The notes under the pieces are model-generated. The model saw only the letters and a program-made list of their open reading frames with translations. It was not told the origin of the DNA and did not search any database. A DNA stretch of 25,108 bases from CAZQLE01 sp964593905 (GTDB taxonomy: Bacteria > Chloroflexota > Anaerolineae > Anaerolineales > Anaerolineaceae), in contig CAZQLE010000028.1 in assembly GCA_964593905.1 (NCBI GenBank), positions 1 to 25,108 of the forward strand, given 5' to 3'. The translations under genes were made by a program, and so were the position numbers. Shown in pieces: positions 8,671 through 15,669 of this stretch; positions within the stretch are counted from its first letter, which is position 1; each line of letters opens with the position of its first letter.

Positions 8671-8682
8671 TTTTACGTAAAA
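8671..8682. repeat. 12-bp perfect palindrome in the intergenic region
   Basis: TTTTACGTAAAA is a perfect palindrome, about 190 bases upstream of the nucleotidase promoter and 270 bases upstream of the C45 gene. It could be a dimeric repressor site, but it is short and AT-rich, so chance is possible. Confidence 0.3.
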
Positions 8683-8870
8683 GGCCGGTAAAGGGTTCGT
8701 TTTTTTGATCTTTGTTTTGTGGTTAAACTTTTTTCTCGTCTCTGGTGTGGTGGTTCAAGCAAAGTGTTTTCCGACATCTTCTGACTCAAAAATTGCAGCA
8801 GGCGCCGATCTTTCGCAGCGCATGCTGTCGTTTAAACTGTCGAAAATGATTACTTATTCTGTAAGAAAGC

Positions 8871-8899
8871 TTGTTTTTATCAATGATCTTTGCTATGCT
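8871..8899 (+). promoter_or_regulatory. Sigma-70-like promoter of the 5'-nucleotidase gene
   Basis: TTGTTT (8871-8876) and an extended -10 TGCTATGCT (TATGCT at 8894-8899) are exactly 17 bases apart. Transcription would start near 8906 and give a leader of about 142 bases before the ATG at 9048. Confidence 0.6.
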
Positions 8900-8986
8900 T
8901 ATATCGAACCGGCGGGCGAACGCTGCGGGGGTTTATCGTAGGCCCGGTTTCTTGTTCCCCCTCTCAACCAAATTCTTCTATTCCAA

Positions 8987-9025
8987 TCTCCCGGATACAC
9001 CGGGAGACAGCGGCCGTGTTGGCCG
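8987..9025 (+). promoter_or_regulatory. Two tandem hairpins in the 5'-nucleotidase leader
   Basis: The first is a perfect 8-bp stem (TCTCCCGG 8987-8994 / CCGGGAGA 9000-9007) with a 5-base loop. The second is a 5-bp stem (CGGCC 9011-9015 / GGCCG 9021-9025), also with a 5-base loop. They end 9 bases before the GGGAGG ribosome binding site. They may stabilise the message or control translation. I do not recognise a known riboswitch. Confidence 0.5.
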
Positions 9026-9047
9026 AATCATCACGGGAGGGAAACCT

Positions 9048-10670
9048 ATGAAATTCCATGTTTCTGCAAAATGGATCAGTATTTTGTTGGCAGTTGTTCT
9101 GGTGGTCACCGCCGGCGGCTTTATGTCCACCGGTCAGCGGCCGCCTCTTCAGCTTCAGATTCTGGCGATCAATGACTTCCACGGTCAATTGGATCCGGGG
9201 CGCACGCTGGGGGGCGTAGAATATCTGGCGACGCTGGTCAAACAGGAACGCGCCGAAACGCCCAATACCGTTTTTATCGGTGCGGGAGACCTGATTGGCG
9301 CTAGCCCGCTGCTTTCGGCGCTGTTTCATGATGAACCTACCATTCAGGCCATGGATCTGATGGGCATGGATATGGCGACCGTTGGGAATCATGAATTTGA
9401 TGAGGGTTGGCAGGAACTGCTGCGCATTCAAAAGGGCGGTTGTCATCCGGTGGATGGCTGTTTGGCCGGTCCATATGATGGCGCACAATTCCCCTACCTG
9501 GCCGCCAATGTGGTTAAGACCAAGAACGGCCGCGGGATTTTGCCGCCCTTCAAGGTGATGACGGTTGAAGGTGTGCGGGTGGGCTTTATTGGCGTTGGCC
9601 TCGAAGGCACCCCCGAAATTGTCACCCCCACCGGCGTGGAAGGATTAACCTTCCTGGATGAAGCCGCGACAGTGAATAAATATGTCGCCAAGCTCAAGCG
9701 GCAGAATGTGCGTAACATTGTGGTCATTTTGCATGATGGCGGCTATAAGACCGGCGATCAGAACGCTTGCACCGACTTTAATGGTTCTGTGGTGGATGTG
9801 ATTAATGCCATGGATCCCGAAGTGGATGTGGTTTTGACCGGTCATACCCATCAGGCCTATACCTGCGATATTGGCGGCAAGATCGTTACCAGTGCCGGGT
9901 CGGCAGGCAGCTACCTGACCGATATTGATATCAGCATGGACCGCCGCACCGGCAAAGTGGTCACCCTGACCATGCAGAATATCCCGGTGACCAGCACCAT
10001 CGCCAAAGACCCTGAAATGACCGCGCTGCTTGAAAAATATCGCACGCTGACCGCCCCTCTGGCAAGCCGGGTGGTGGGTTCGATCACCGCGAACATTACC
10101 CGCACCGCCAACGCGGCCGGTGAATCGGCCCTGGGTGATGTGATCGCCGATGCCCAGTTGGAGAACACGGCTCCTGCGGCCTATGGCGGGGCTGTGATGG
10201 CGTTTATGAACCCCGGCGGCATTCGCGCAGATATGTTCTATGCCCAGAGCGGCACCGAAGGCGATGGGAACGTGACCTATGGTGAAGTTTTTGCCGTGCA
10301 GCCCTTTGCCAACAATCTGGTCACTTTAACCCTGACCGGTGATCAAATCAAGACCATGCTCGAGACCCAGTTCACGGTCAACCGCATGTTGCAGGTCTCG
10401 CAGGGCTTTAGCTACACCTGGAGCCAGGGCGCTCCGGTGGGCAATAAAGTGACGGCCATGTCGCTGAACGGCGTGCCGATTGACCCGACGGCCAGCTATC
10501 GGGTAACGGTCAACAGCTTCCTGGCGACCGGCGGCGATGGCTTTACGGTTCTGGCCTCTGGAACCGACCGGCTGACTGGCGTGATTGATCTGGATGCGTT
10601 TGTGCAATACGTTGAGGCGCATTCTCCAATTGCACCGGGACCCCAGGACCGCATTGTGGTTCTGCCGTAA
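9048..10670 (+). CDS. Secreted bifunctional UDP-sugar hydrolase/5'-nucleotidase family protein
   Basis: This 540-residue, two-domain enzyme hydrolyses nucleotides or related phosphate esters outside the cytoplasm. An N-terminal signal sequence (hydrophobic residues about 9-26, ending near MSTGQ) has no lipobox cysteine, so the product is released or held by the uncleaved helix. The metallophosphatase domain shows INDFHGQL (41-48), GAGDLIGASPL (78-88), GNHEFDEG (113-120), LHDGG (229-233) and GHTHQA (265-270), the dimetal ligands of the family. The C-terminal 5'-nucleotidase domain shows NPGGIR (388-393), GEVFAVQPF and TGGDGF (494-499). No cell-wall anchor motif follows. GGGAGG lies seven bases upstream of the ATG at 9048; the open frame extends further left but without a better start. 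The gene stands alone between its own promoter and a terminator. Likely role: nucleotide or phosphate scavenging. Confidence 0.93.
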   Translation: MKFHVSAKWISILLAVVLVVTAGGFMSTGQRPPLQLQILAINDFHGQLDPGRTLGGVEYLATLVKQERAETPNTVFIGAGDLIGASPLLSALFHDEPTIQAMDLMGMDMATVGNHEFDEGWQELLRIQKGGCHPVDGCLAGPYDGAQFPYLAANVVKTKNGRGILPPFKVMTVEGVRVGFIGVGLEGTPEIVTPTGVEGLTFLDEAATVNKYVAKLKRQNVRNIVVILHDGGYKTGDQNACTDFNGSVVDVINAMDPEVDVVLTGHTHQAYTCDIGGKIVTSAGSAGSYLTDIDISMDRRTGKVVTLTMQNIPVTSTIAKDPEMTALLEKYRTLTAPLASRVVGSITANITRTANAAGESALGDVIADAQLENTAPAAYGGAVMAFMNPGGIRADMFYAQSGTEGDGNVTYGEVFAVQPFANNLVTLTLTGDQIKTMLETQFTVNRMLQVSQGFSYTWSQGAPVGNKVTAMSLNGVPIDPTASYRVTVNSFLATGGDGFTVLASGTDRLTGVIDLDAFVQYVEAHSPIAPGPQDRIVVLP

Positions 10671-10700
10671 ACTTTGGGTTTGTGAATGAAATGGATGCGC

Positions 10701-10737
10701 GAAGGGGCGGATTTTCTCCGCCCCTTCGATCTTTTTT
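10701..10737 (+). terminator. Intrinsic terminator of the 5'-nucleotidase gene
   Basis: An 11-bp perfect GC-rich stem (GAAGGGGCGGA 10701-10711 / TCCGCCCCTTC 10717-10727) with a 5-base loop is followed by six T at 10732-10737. It lies 30 bases after the stop. The T run touches the stop of the converging DUF302 gene. On the minus strand it has no T tract. Confidence 0.92.
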
Positions 10738-11143
10738 ATTCTTTCAGCGCTTCGCTCACCCTGAGCAGCTTTTCGCGTGCTTCGGCGGCCACCCTGGCTA
10801 CCTCGGGCTGGTGGATCAAGGTTGACATCATCAACGGGTCAATGAGCGCCACCTCGGTCAGATTCTCTTCGAGCTGGCGGACTGTAACGTTGCAGGGCAG
10901 CAGCAGGCCGATCTCGGGCGCGGCTGTCAGCGCGCGGTGGGCCAGCGGCGGGTTGCATGCGCCCAGAATGCGGTGGGGCGGGTGTTCGACCCCCAGTTTT
11001 TTGCGCAGGGTGTCTTGCACATCGATCTCGGTTAAGACGCCAAAGCCTTCGGTTTTAAGCGCGGCAACGGTGCGCTGCAAGGCGTCTTCAAAACTGGTTT
11101 GCAGATGTACAAAAATGCCCAACGGGTGGGTGACAGGTTTCAT
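10736..11143 (-). CDS. DUF302 domain protein
   Basis: At 135 residues it fits the DUF302 family (COG3439-like). It has an N-terminal TSFEDALQRTVAALKTEGFGVLTEIDV, then TLRKKLGVEHPPHRILGACNP, and GLLLPCNVTVRQ. Family members are small cytoplasmic or periplasmic alpha/beta proteins of unknown function, often near sulfur or redox genes. Cys63 of GACNP and Cys84 of LLPCNV are conserved positions in the family as I recall, and could be redox or metal sites. A GGGGAA lies seven bases upstream of the ATG at 11143. The gene starts 21 bases after the rhodanese gene, so the two are very likely one unit. No signal peptide is seen. Confidence 0.9.
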   Translation of the reverse strand: MKPVTHPLGIFVHLQTSFEDALQRTVAALKTEGFGVLTEIDVQDTLRKKLGVEHPPHRILGACNPPLAHRALTAAPEIGLLLPCNVTVRQLEENLTEVALIDPLMMSTLIHQPEVARVAAEAREKLLRVSEALKE

Positions 11144-11164
11144 TCGAATTTCCCCTTTTGGTGA

Positions 11165-11617
11165 TTAAGGACCACTGACCACCGGCAGCCCCTGCGACTG
11201 CCAATCGTTCATGCCGCCGGCCATGCTGGTGATCAGGGTATACCCGGCGCCGCGCAAGATATCGCGTCCCTGCTGGCTGCGGTTGCCCGAACGGCAAACC
11301 ACCACCACCTCGCGGTCTTTGGGAACTTCGTTCAGCCGGTTGGGCAGCTCTCCCAGTGGGATGAGGGTGGCATCAGGGATGTGCCCTTCATTCCATTCTT
11401 CCGGCTGGCGCACATCCAGGATGAAGGCGCCCTGATCACGCTTTGCGGCGGCCTGCGCAACCGAAATTTCAGCGGTCAGGGTGGTTTGTGCGGCGGGCAT
11501 GTTTTGCAGCGTTAGCATGGCGCCGACGGCGACAATAATTAATACCGCAACCACCCAAACCCAGGTCGGAAAAGTGCTTTTTGCGTTTGATTTCTGGTTT
11601 TGTTTTCTCACGATCAT
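11165..11617 (-). CDS. Membrane-anchored rhodanese-domain protein
   Basis: Residues 18-37 form a membrane helix after a positively charged start, so the rhodanese domain (about 48-150) should lie on the outer face. The active-site loop is CRSGNR at 108-113 with the sulfur-carrying Cys108. FILDVRQPEEW with EGHIPDA is the other family signature, and GGMNDWQSQGLPV closes the domain. Such proteins transfer sulfane sulfur or reduce related species. A GGAG is only one base from ATG 11617 but about seven bases from the in-frame GTG at 11611, which may be the true start and would shorten the protein by two residues. It is followed after 21 bases by the DUF302 gene, which suggests a shared extracytoplasmic sulfur or redox task. 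Confidence 0.92.
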   Translation of the reverse strand: MIVRKQNQKSNAKSTFPTWVWVVAVLIIVAVGAMLTLQNMPAAQTTLTAEISVAQAAAKRDQGAFILDVRQPEEWNEGHIPDATLIPLGELPNRLNEVPKDREVVVVCRSGNRSQQGRDILRGAGYTLITSMAGGMNDWQSQGLPVVSGP

Positions 11618-11672
11618 GCTCCATTAACTTTATTTAAAGGGCATCAGCCGTCTTTTTTACACTTCACCCTGT

Positions 11673-11686
11673 GCGGCTCAAGCCGC
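11673..11686. repeat. Inverted repeat upstream of the rhodanese gene
   Basis: GCGGCT (11673-11678) and AGCCGC (11681-11686) form 6-bp arms around two bases. On the minus strand the centre reads TTGAGC, a weak -35 candidate spaced 16 bases from a TAAAAA. The repeat may therefore be an operator over the rhodanese promoter. The evidence is thin. Confidence 0.3.
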
Positions 11687-11755
11687 GGCTGCCAAGAATT
11701 TTGGCTATCTGGTTAGATGTAATTCGTGGCAGAAAGTGACAGGCAGCCGGCAGGC

Positions 11756-11795
11756 AAAAAAGACCGGCAGAGAGGTGCACCTCTGCCAGTCTTTT
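11756..11795 (-). terminator. Bidirectional intrinsic terminator at the end of the ABC operon
   Basis: The stem AAAAGAC-C-GGCAGAG (11758-11772) pairs with CTCTGCC-A-GTCTTTT (11781-11795), with one mismatch. Runs of A and T flank both sides, so the hairpin can stop transcription on the minus strand after the ATPase gene and also from the plus strand. It lies about 20 bases beyond the last ABC stop. Confidence 0.88.
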
Positions 11796-11814
11796 GGGGT
11801 GGGTAGCTGGATGA

Positions 11815-12762
11815 TTAGCTCTGATAACAACAGCAGGCGGCGAAGTGGTCTGCTTCTGCTTCTACCAGCGGTGGTTGGTTTTTGGCGCAGTCCCAGGTGG
11901 CGTTGGCCAGCGGGCAGCGCTCAAAATAAACGCATCCGCCGGCGTTTTTCAGCGATTTTCCCTGGAAAGATTCCCGAATGCCCTCCCATTTGCGGTCCAG
12001 CCGGGGCACCGAGGCCATCAACATTTTGGTGTAAGGGTGTAAGGGGTTGTTATAAATTTTGACCGTTGAGCCGCGCTCGACAATATGTCCCTTGTAGAGG
12101 ATGACCGATTGGTCGCTAATGTAATAGCCGAGTGAAAGATCATGGGTGATGAACAGCAGCGAAAGCCCCTGTTTTTTCAGGCCGGCCAGCAGGTTCAATA
12201 CATCAATCCGGGTTGAGGCATCCAACATGCTGATAATTTCATCAGCCACCAGAAACTTAATATCCAGCAACAGTGCGCGGGCAATGAGCAGGCGTTGAAG
12301 CTGGCCGCCACTGAGCTGATGGGGGAACTTGTTCAGCACAATTTGAGGATTCAACCCGACCGATTCGAGAGAATTATTGACCCTGGCTTTCCAATCTGCG
12401 TCGCCGATTTCAGGAAAAAACTCAGCATGCAAAAGGCCATAGACCCGGTCCGCTTTAAAGATCGGGTTATACGAACTGAAAGGGTCTTGAAACACACCCT
12501 GCACACTGCGATAGTATTCCTTAAGCTGGCTGCCTTTCAATTCAGCGATATCCAGGCCGTTATATTCAATTGTCCCCCCGCTTTTTGAGATCAGGCGCAG
12601 GATCATTTTGCCGATGGTGCTTTTGCCGCTGCCGCTTTCGCCAATTAGCGAGACAACTTCGCGGTCGTGGACGTTGAAGCTGACGTCGCTGACGGCTTTC
12701 AATTCTTTGTTGCCAAATGCACCGAGCCGGTAGGTCTTTAAGAGATTTTCGATCTTAAGCAT
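11815..12762 (-). CDS. Oligopeptide/oligosaccharide ABC transporter ATPase (DppF/OppF type)
   Basis: This is the second ATPase of a family 5-type importer, 315 residues from ATG 12762. It has Walker A GESGSGKST (41-49), Q-loop FQDP (91-94), signature LSGGQLQ (150-156), a Walker B region ending VADEIIS (172-178), D-loop MLDAS and H-loop ITHD (205-208). The usual Asp-Glu-Pro-Thr after Walker B is replaced by DEIIS; the catalytic Glu is kept. The C-terminal extension with GGCVYFERCPLA and further Cys residues is the OppD/DppD-type cysteine cluster, known in some relatives to hold a 4Fe-4S centre. The start is set at MLKIENLL, with AAGGAG about ten bases upstream; the ATG overlaps the end of the previous gene by eight bases. 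It is the last gene of the operon. Confidence 0.93.
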   Translation of the reverse strand: MLKIENLLKTYRLGAFGNKELKAVSDVSFNVHDREVVSLIGESGSGKSTIGKMILRLISKSGGTIEYNGLDIAELKGSQLKEYYRSVQGVFQDPFSSYNPIFKADRVYGLLHAEFFPEIGDADWKARVNNSLESVGLNPQIVLNKFPHQLSGGQLQRLLIARALLLDIKFLVADEIISMLDASTRIDVLNLLAGLKKQGLSLLFITHDLSLGYYISDQSVILYKGHIVERGSTVKIYNNPLHPYTKMLMASVPRLDRKWEGIRESFQGKSLKNAGGCVYFERCPLANATWDCAKNQPPLVEAEADHFAACCCYQS

Positions 12763-13717
12763 TCTGTTCCATCTCCTTCCAGCAGGCGGTGAAATGGCCC
12801 CTGGCAATCTCTACAAAGGGTGGTTCGGTGAGACATTTTTCCATTGCCAGGGGGCAGCGTTCGCGAAAACGACAGCCCACAGGCGGCTCAAGAAGCTGGG
12901 GCGGGTTGCCCGGAATGCCGACCAATTGCTGCTCATCGTGACGCACCCCCACTTTGGGCAGCGAGGAAATGAGCAGGCGGGTATAGGGATGGCGCGGGTT
13001 ATGGATGATCTCGTGGGTGGGCGCTTTTTCGGCCAGTTTTCCGGCATACATCACCAGAATGGTATCGGCAATCTGGTAGAGTACCGAGATATCATGGGTG
13101 ATGACGATCATACTTTTTACAAAGCTGCGGTTGCGAAACTCCACCAACATTTCGGCCACCGCGTGCTGGGTGGAGACATCCAGCGCCGAGGTGATCTCAT
13201 CTGCGATCAACAGTGAAGGGTTCAGCAGCGTTGAAAGCACCATCACCATGCGCTGTTTCATGCCGCCCGAAAGTTCAATCGGATACATATCCAACACATC
13301 GGTGGTAAGGTCCACCAGCTCCAGGCGGCGCTTGAGCTCGGGCAAGATCTTCTCGTAGCTGATTTTGCGCGATTCGAGCAGCTCGGTCACCAGCTTTTTA
13401 ATCTTGCGGGTCGGGTTCAGGGCGCTCATTGCATACTGTGGCACAATGGAGACCTTCTTGAACCGGTAGGCGTTCATTTTTTCGGTATCCCAGATCGGCA
13501 GGGCTTCGCCATCCAGTTTTACCGAACCGCTGATATATTTTTTGGGCGGCGCCAGATGAATGAGACTATACCCGAGCGTGGTTTTGCCGCAGCCCGATTC
13601 TCCGGCCAGACCCATAATCTCACCATCTTCGATCGTGAACGAAACATCATCCAGCGCTTTCACGTCGCCGCGGAGGGTCTGATAATAGACTTTAAGGTTT
13701 TCAATTTGTAAACTCAT
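12755..13717 (-). CDS. Oligopeptide/oligosaccharide ABC transporter ATPase (DppD/OppD type)
   Basis: The first ATPase of the importer, 320 residues. It shows Walker A GESGCGKTT (39-47), Q-loop VPQYAMSALNP, signature LSGGMKQR, Walker B LLIADEITSALD, and H-loop ITHDIS. As in its partner, the Pro of the usual DEPTS is replaced, here giving DEITS. The C-terminal part GCRFRERCPLA, then more Cys and a terminal HFTAC, is the cysteine-rich extension that can bind an iron-sulfur cluster in this subfamily. The gene starts three bases after the DppC-type permease stop, and its stop overlaps the next gene, so translation is coupled. It should pair with the DppF-type partner as a heterodimer under the two permeases. 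Confidence 0.94.
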   Translation of the reverse strand: MSLQIENLKVYYQTLRGDVKALDDVSFTIEDGEIMGLAGESGCGKTTLGYSLIHLAPPKKYISGSVKLDGEALPIWDTEKMNAYRFKKVSIVPQYAMSALNPTRKIKKLVTELLESRKISYEKILPELKRRLELVDLTTDVLDMYPIELSGGMKQRMVMVLSTLLNPSLLIADEITSALDVSTQHAVAEMLVEFRNRSFVKSMIVITHDISVLYQIADTILVMYAGKLAEKAPTHEIIHNPRHPYTRLLISSLPKVGVRHDEQQLVGIPGNPPQLLEPPVGCRFRERCPLAMEKCLTEPPFVEIARGHFTACWKEMEQNA

Positions 13718-13720
13718 GGC

Positions 13721-14578
13721 TTACATCTCTCTAAGCTTGGGGTTGAACACTTCATCCAACCCGACATTCATGACATACAGGGCGCCAACAATGGCAGTAA
13801 TGGCGACGCCGGGTGGAATAAACCACCACCAGATTCCCAGCATCAGGGCACTCCACAATACCGCATTATTCATCATCACCCCCAGCGAAATTCCTACGGT
13901 GGGCCCCAGACCGATAAAGTCGAGGGTGGCCGCGGTTAGAATGGCCCCGCCAAATTGCAGGATAAAGGTCATAAACAGATAAGACATCATGTTGGGGGCG
14001 ATTTCATGGAAGATGATCTTCCATGAGTTCATCCCGGTCAGTCTGGCCAGGTCGACAAATTCTCGGGTGCGCAGCGAAAAGGTCTGGGCGCGGATGGCGC
14101 GCGCTGCCCAGGGCCAGGATGTGAAGCCGATAAAGATGCTTTCAACAAAAATTCCGCGCACCTGCAAGTAGGCCGCAATGATCAGCAGCACCGCCAGGGT
14201 GGGAATGACCAGCACGATATTAGTCAACATGCTGAGAGCCTCATCCACCACACCGCCGCGGTATCCTGCGATAAAACCGATCACAACCCCCAGCAGAGTC
14301 CCCAGCCCACCGCCGATGATCCCAACCAGAAAGGTGGATTTCAGGCCAATCACGAACTGGGTGAATACATCCTGCCCAAAGGTGGTGGTGCCGAACCAGA
14401 ATTGTGCCGAAGGGGGCTGCGGTCCGGCTGCCACGAATTCGTCAATCTTATAATCGGTCAGCAGCGGCCCCACAAATGTCAGCACAATAAAAAACAGCAG
14501 AATCACCAGACCGATGCGGAGCTTCATATTGCGCAGGGCAAAGTAGAGAAATTCGTTTTTCTTTTTTGTTTTCATCAT
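13721..14578 (-). CDS. ABC transporter permease, DppC/OppC type
   Basis: This 285-residue inner-membrane permease starts with a charged segment and a first helix near residues 20-40, followed by about five more helices. The cytoplasmic EAA-type loop reads REFVDLARLTGMNSWKIIFHEIAPN, the contact site for the ATPases. The family's opening domain (GPLLTDYKID, then FWFGTTTFGQDVF, similar to the usual GTDxxGRDxF) is present. ATG 14578 and ATG 14575 are both possible, with a weak GAAGGG upstream. It is six bases from the DppB-type gene and three bases from the DppD-type gene, in the usual order of this transporter class. Confidence 0.94.
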   Translation of the reverse strand: MMKTKKKNEFLYFALRNMKLRIGLVILLFFIVLTFVGPLLTDYKIDEFVAAGPQPPSAQFWFGTTTFGQDVFTQFVIGLKSTFLVGIIGGGLGTLLGVVIGFIAGYRGGVVDEALSMLTNIVLVIPTLAVLLIIAAYLQVRGIFVESIFIGFTSWPWAARAIRAQTFSLRTREFVDLARLTGMNSWKIIFHEIAPNMMSYLFMTFILQFGGAILTAATLDFIGLGPTVGISLGVMMNNAVLWSALMLGIWWWFIPPGVAITAIVGALYVMNVGLDEVFNPKLREM

Positions 14579-14584
14579 GCTGCT

Positions 14585-15574
14585 TTACCCTTCACCCTGC
14601 AGACCGGTGCGCGTTCTGGGATCGACGATCACATAGATAATATCGATGGCGAAATTGGCGAGCAAAACACCGACGATAATGAAGAGGAAACATCCTTGGA
14701 GGAGGAAGTAATCTTGATTTTGAATGGATTGCAAGATCAGGAACCCGATGCCGGGATAGGAGAAGACAATTTCAGTCGAAAGCGCACCGGCCACAATTAC
14801 GCCCAGTTGCAACGCCAGGCCGGTAATTTGAGGCAGGATGGCATTGTTGAACGCATATTTGCGGATCAGTTTGCGCGGCGCGCCCAGCGCTTCGAGGTAG
14901 TGGGAATAATCTGCTTCCAGTTCGTAGATGATCATGTTGCGCATGCCGATGGCCCACCCGCCGAACATCACCATAAACAGAGACCCAAACGGCAGCAGCC
15001 AGTGCTTGAAGATGCTCCAGATAAAGGTCCAGGAAAAATGCGGCTGCATCGAAAAATCAAACGCGCCGGCGATGGGCAGGATGTTTAGCACAATGCCAAA
15101 AACCCAGGCGAGCAGGATACCCAGCCACATGTAAGGCGTGGCGGTAAGAATGTAACCGATGGGCAGCAGGGTGTTATCCAGCTTTTTGTTCCGCGCTGCG
15201 AAAGCGCCAAACTTGTTCCCTGCCCACCAGCTTAACAGAATGGCCGGCACCAGCAGGAGAAGATCAAATGGAATGGCATTCATGATGACCTTTAAGACCG
15301 GCGTTGGAAACACGAGAACGCTGATCCCGAGATCACCCTGGAAAAGAGCTTTCCAAAAGTTAAGATACTGCTGCCAGATTGGCAAATCTAATCCAAATAC
15401 CTGCATGTAATAGGCGGTCAGGGTCCTGGCGGCGTCGCCGCGCAGACTAAAACGCGACATCATGATCTCGACCGGGTTGCCTGGCATAAAGCGGGGGATC
15501 AGCCAGTCGATGGTGACGGCGAGAAAAAACGTGAGAAGGTAAAGGATTATTTTTCTGGTGAAATAACGTCTCAC
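14585..15574 (-). CDS. ABC transporter permease, DppB/OppB type
   Basis: This 329-residue permease starts from GTG at 15574 (GTG AGA CGT TAT). It has an N-terminal helix, the family loop FMPGNPVEIMMSRF, a periplasmic stretch with YMQVFGLDLPIWQQYLNF, and six predicted helices. The EAA-type motif is YSHYLEALGAPRKLIRKYAFNNAILP. TEIVFSYPGIGFL is the conserved segment before the last helices. It forms the translocation path with the DppC-type gene six bases downstream. The 95 bases between it and the binding-protein gene hold a strong hairpin. In related loci such permeases carry peptides or oligosaccharides; here the neighbours favour sugars. Confidence 0.94.
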   Translation of the reverse strand: MRRYFTRKIILYLLTFFLAVTIDWLIPRFMPGNPVEIMMSRFSLRGDAARTLTAYYMQVFGLDLPIWQQYLNFWKALFQGDLGISVLVFPTPVLKVIMNAIPFDLLLLVPAILLSWWAGNKFGAFAARNKKLDNTLLPIGYILTATPYMWLGILLAWVFGIVLNILPIAGAFDFSMQPHFSWTFIWSIFKHWLLPFGSLFMVMFGGWAIGMRNMIIYELEADYSHYLEALGAPRKLIRKYAFNNAILPQITGLALQLGVIVAGALSTEIVFSYPGIGFLILQSIQNQDYFLLQGCFLFIIVGVLLANFAIDIIYVIVDPRTRTGLQGEG

Positions 15575-15598
15575 GATGGATCACTCTTTCTTGTGCAT

Positions 15599-15653
15599 AA
15601 AAATTGAGAGGATACCGCCCCTTCTATCACCTGTTGGGCGCGAAGGGGCGGTA
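15599..15653 (-). terminator. Hairpin between the binding-protein and permease genes, likely an attenuator
   Basis: Perfect 12-bp arms TACCGCCCCTTC (15613-15624) and GAAGGGGCGGTA (15642-15653) surround 17 bases, starting 17 bases after the binding-protein stop. On the minus strand five T follow, but only after nine further bases (15603-15599), so termination is probably partial. This is a common way to make more binding protein than permease. The stem sequence is almost the same as in the nucleotidase terminator. Confidence 0.65.
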
Positions 15654-15669
15654 AGAGCGGGGCGAAATT

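Larger units (their letters stand above)
8402..8870. other. Long intergenic region between the C45 gene and the 5'-nucleotidase promoter
   Basis: No intact gene is seen. It holds the GAGGT site of the C45 gene at its left end, two inverted repeats listed separately, and a T-rich stretch at 8700-8735. A frame closing at 8664 reads RLAKMRLTISANLIGALLAM. This resembles the first membrane helix of adenylate-cyclase/HAMP-type proteins and could be a decayed remnant. The frame of 78 codons at 8705-8941 has no ribosome binding site and is not supported. Confidence 0.45.

Noticed and set aside
8705..8941. Open frame of 78 codons before the nucleotidase gene
   Set aside because: It runs through the promoter, lacks a ribosome binding site and has low-complexity hydrophobic content. 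It overlaps the promoter at 8871-8899.
8871..9047. Longer N-terminal start for the 5'-nucleotidase
   Set aside because: The extra codons contain the predicted promoter and leader hairpins. The signal peptide and GGGAGG site both point to ATG 9048.
14402..15088. Plus-strand frame of 228 codons opposite the permease genes
   Set aside because: It is the antisense shadow of two clear permease genes and has a composition unlike a real protein.
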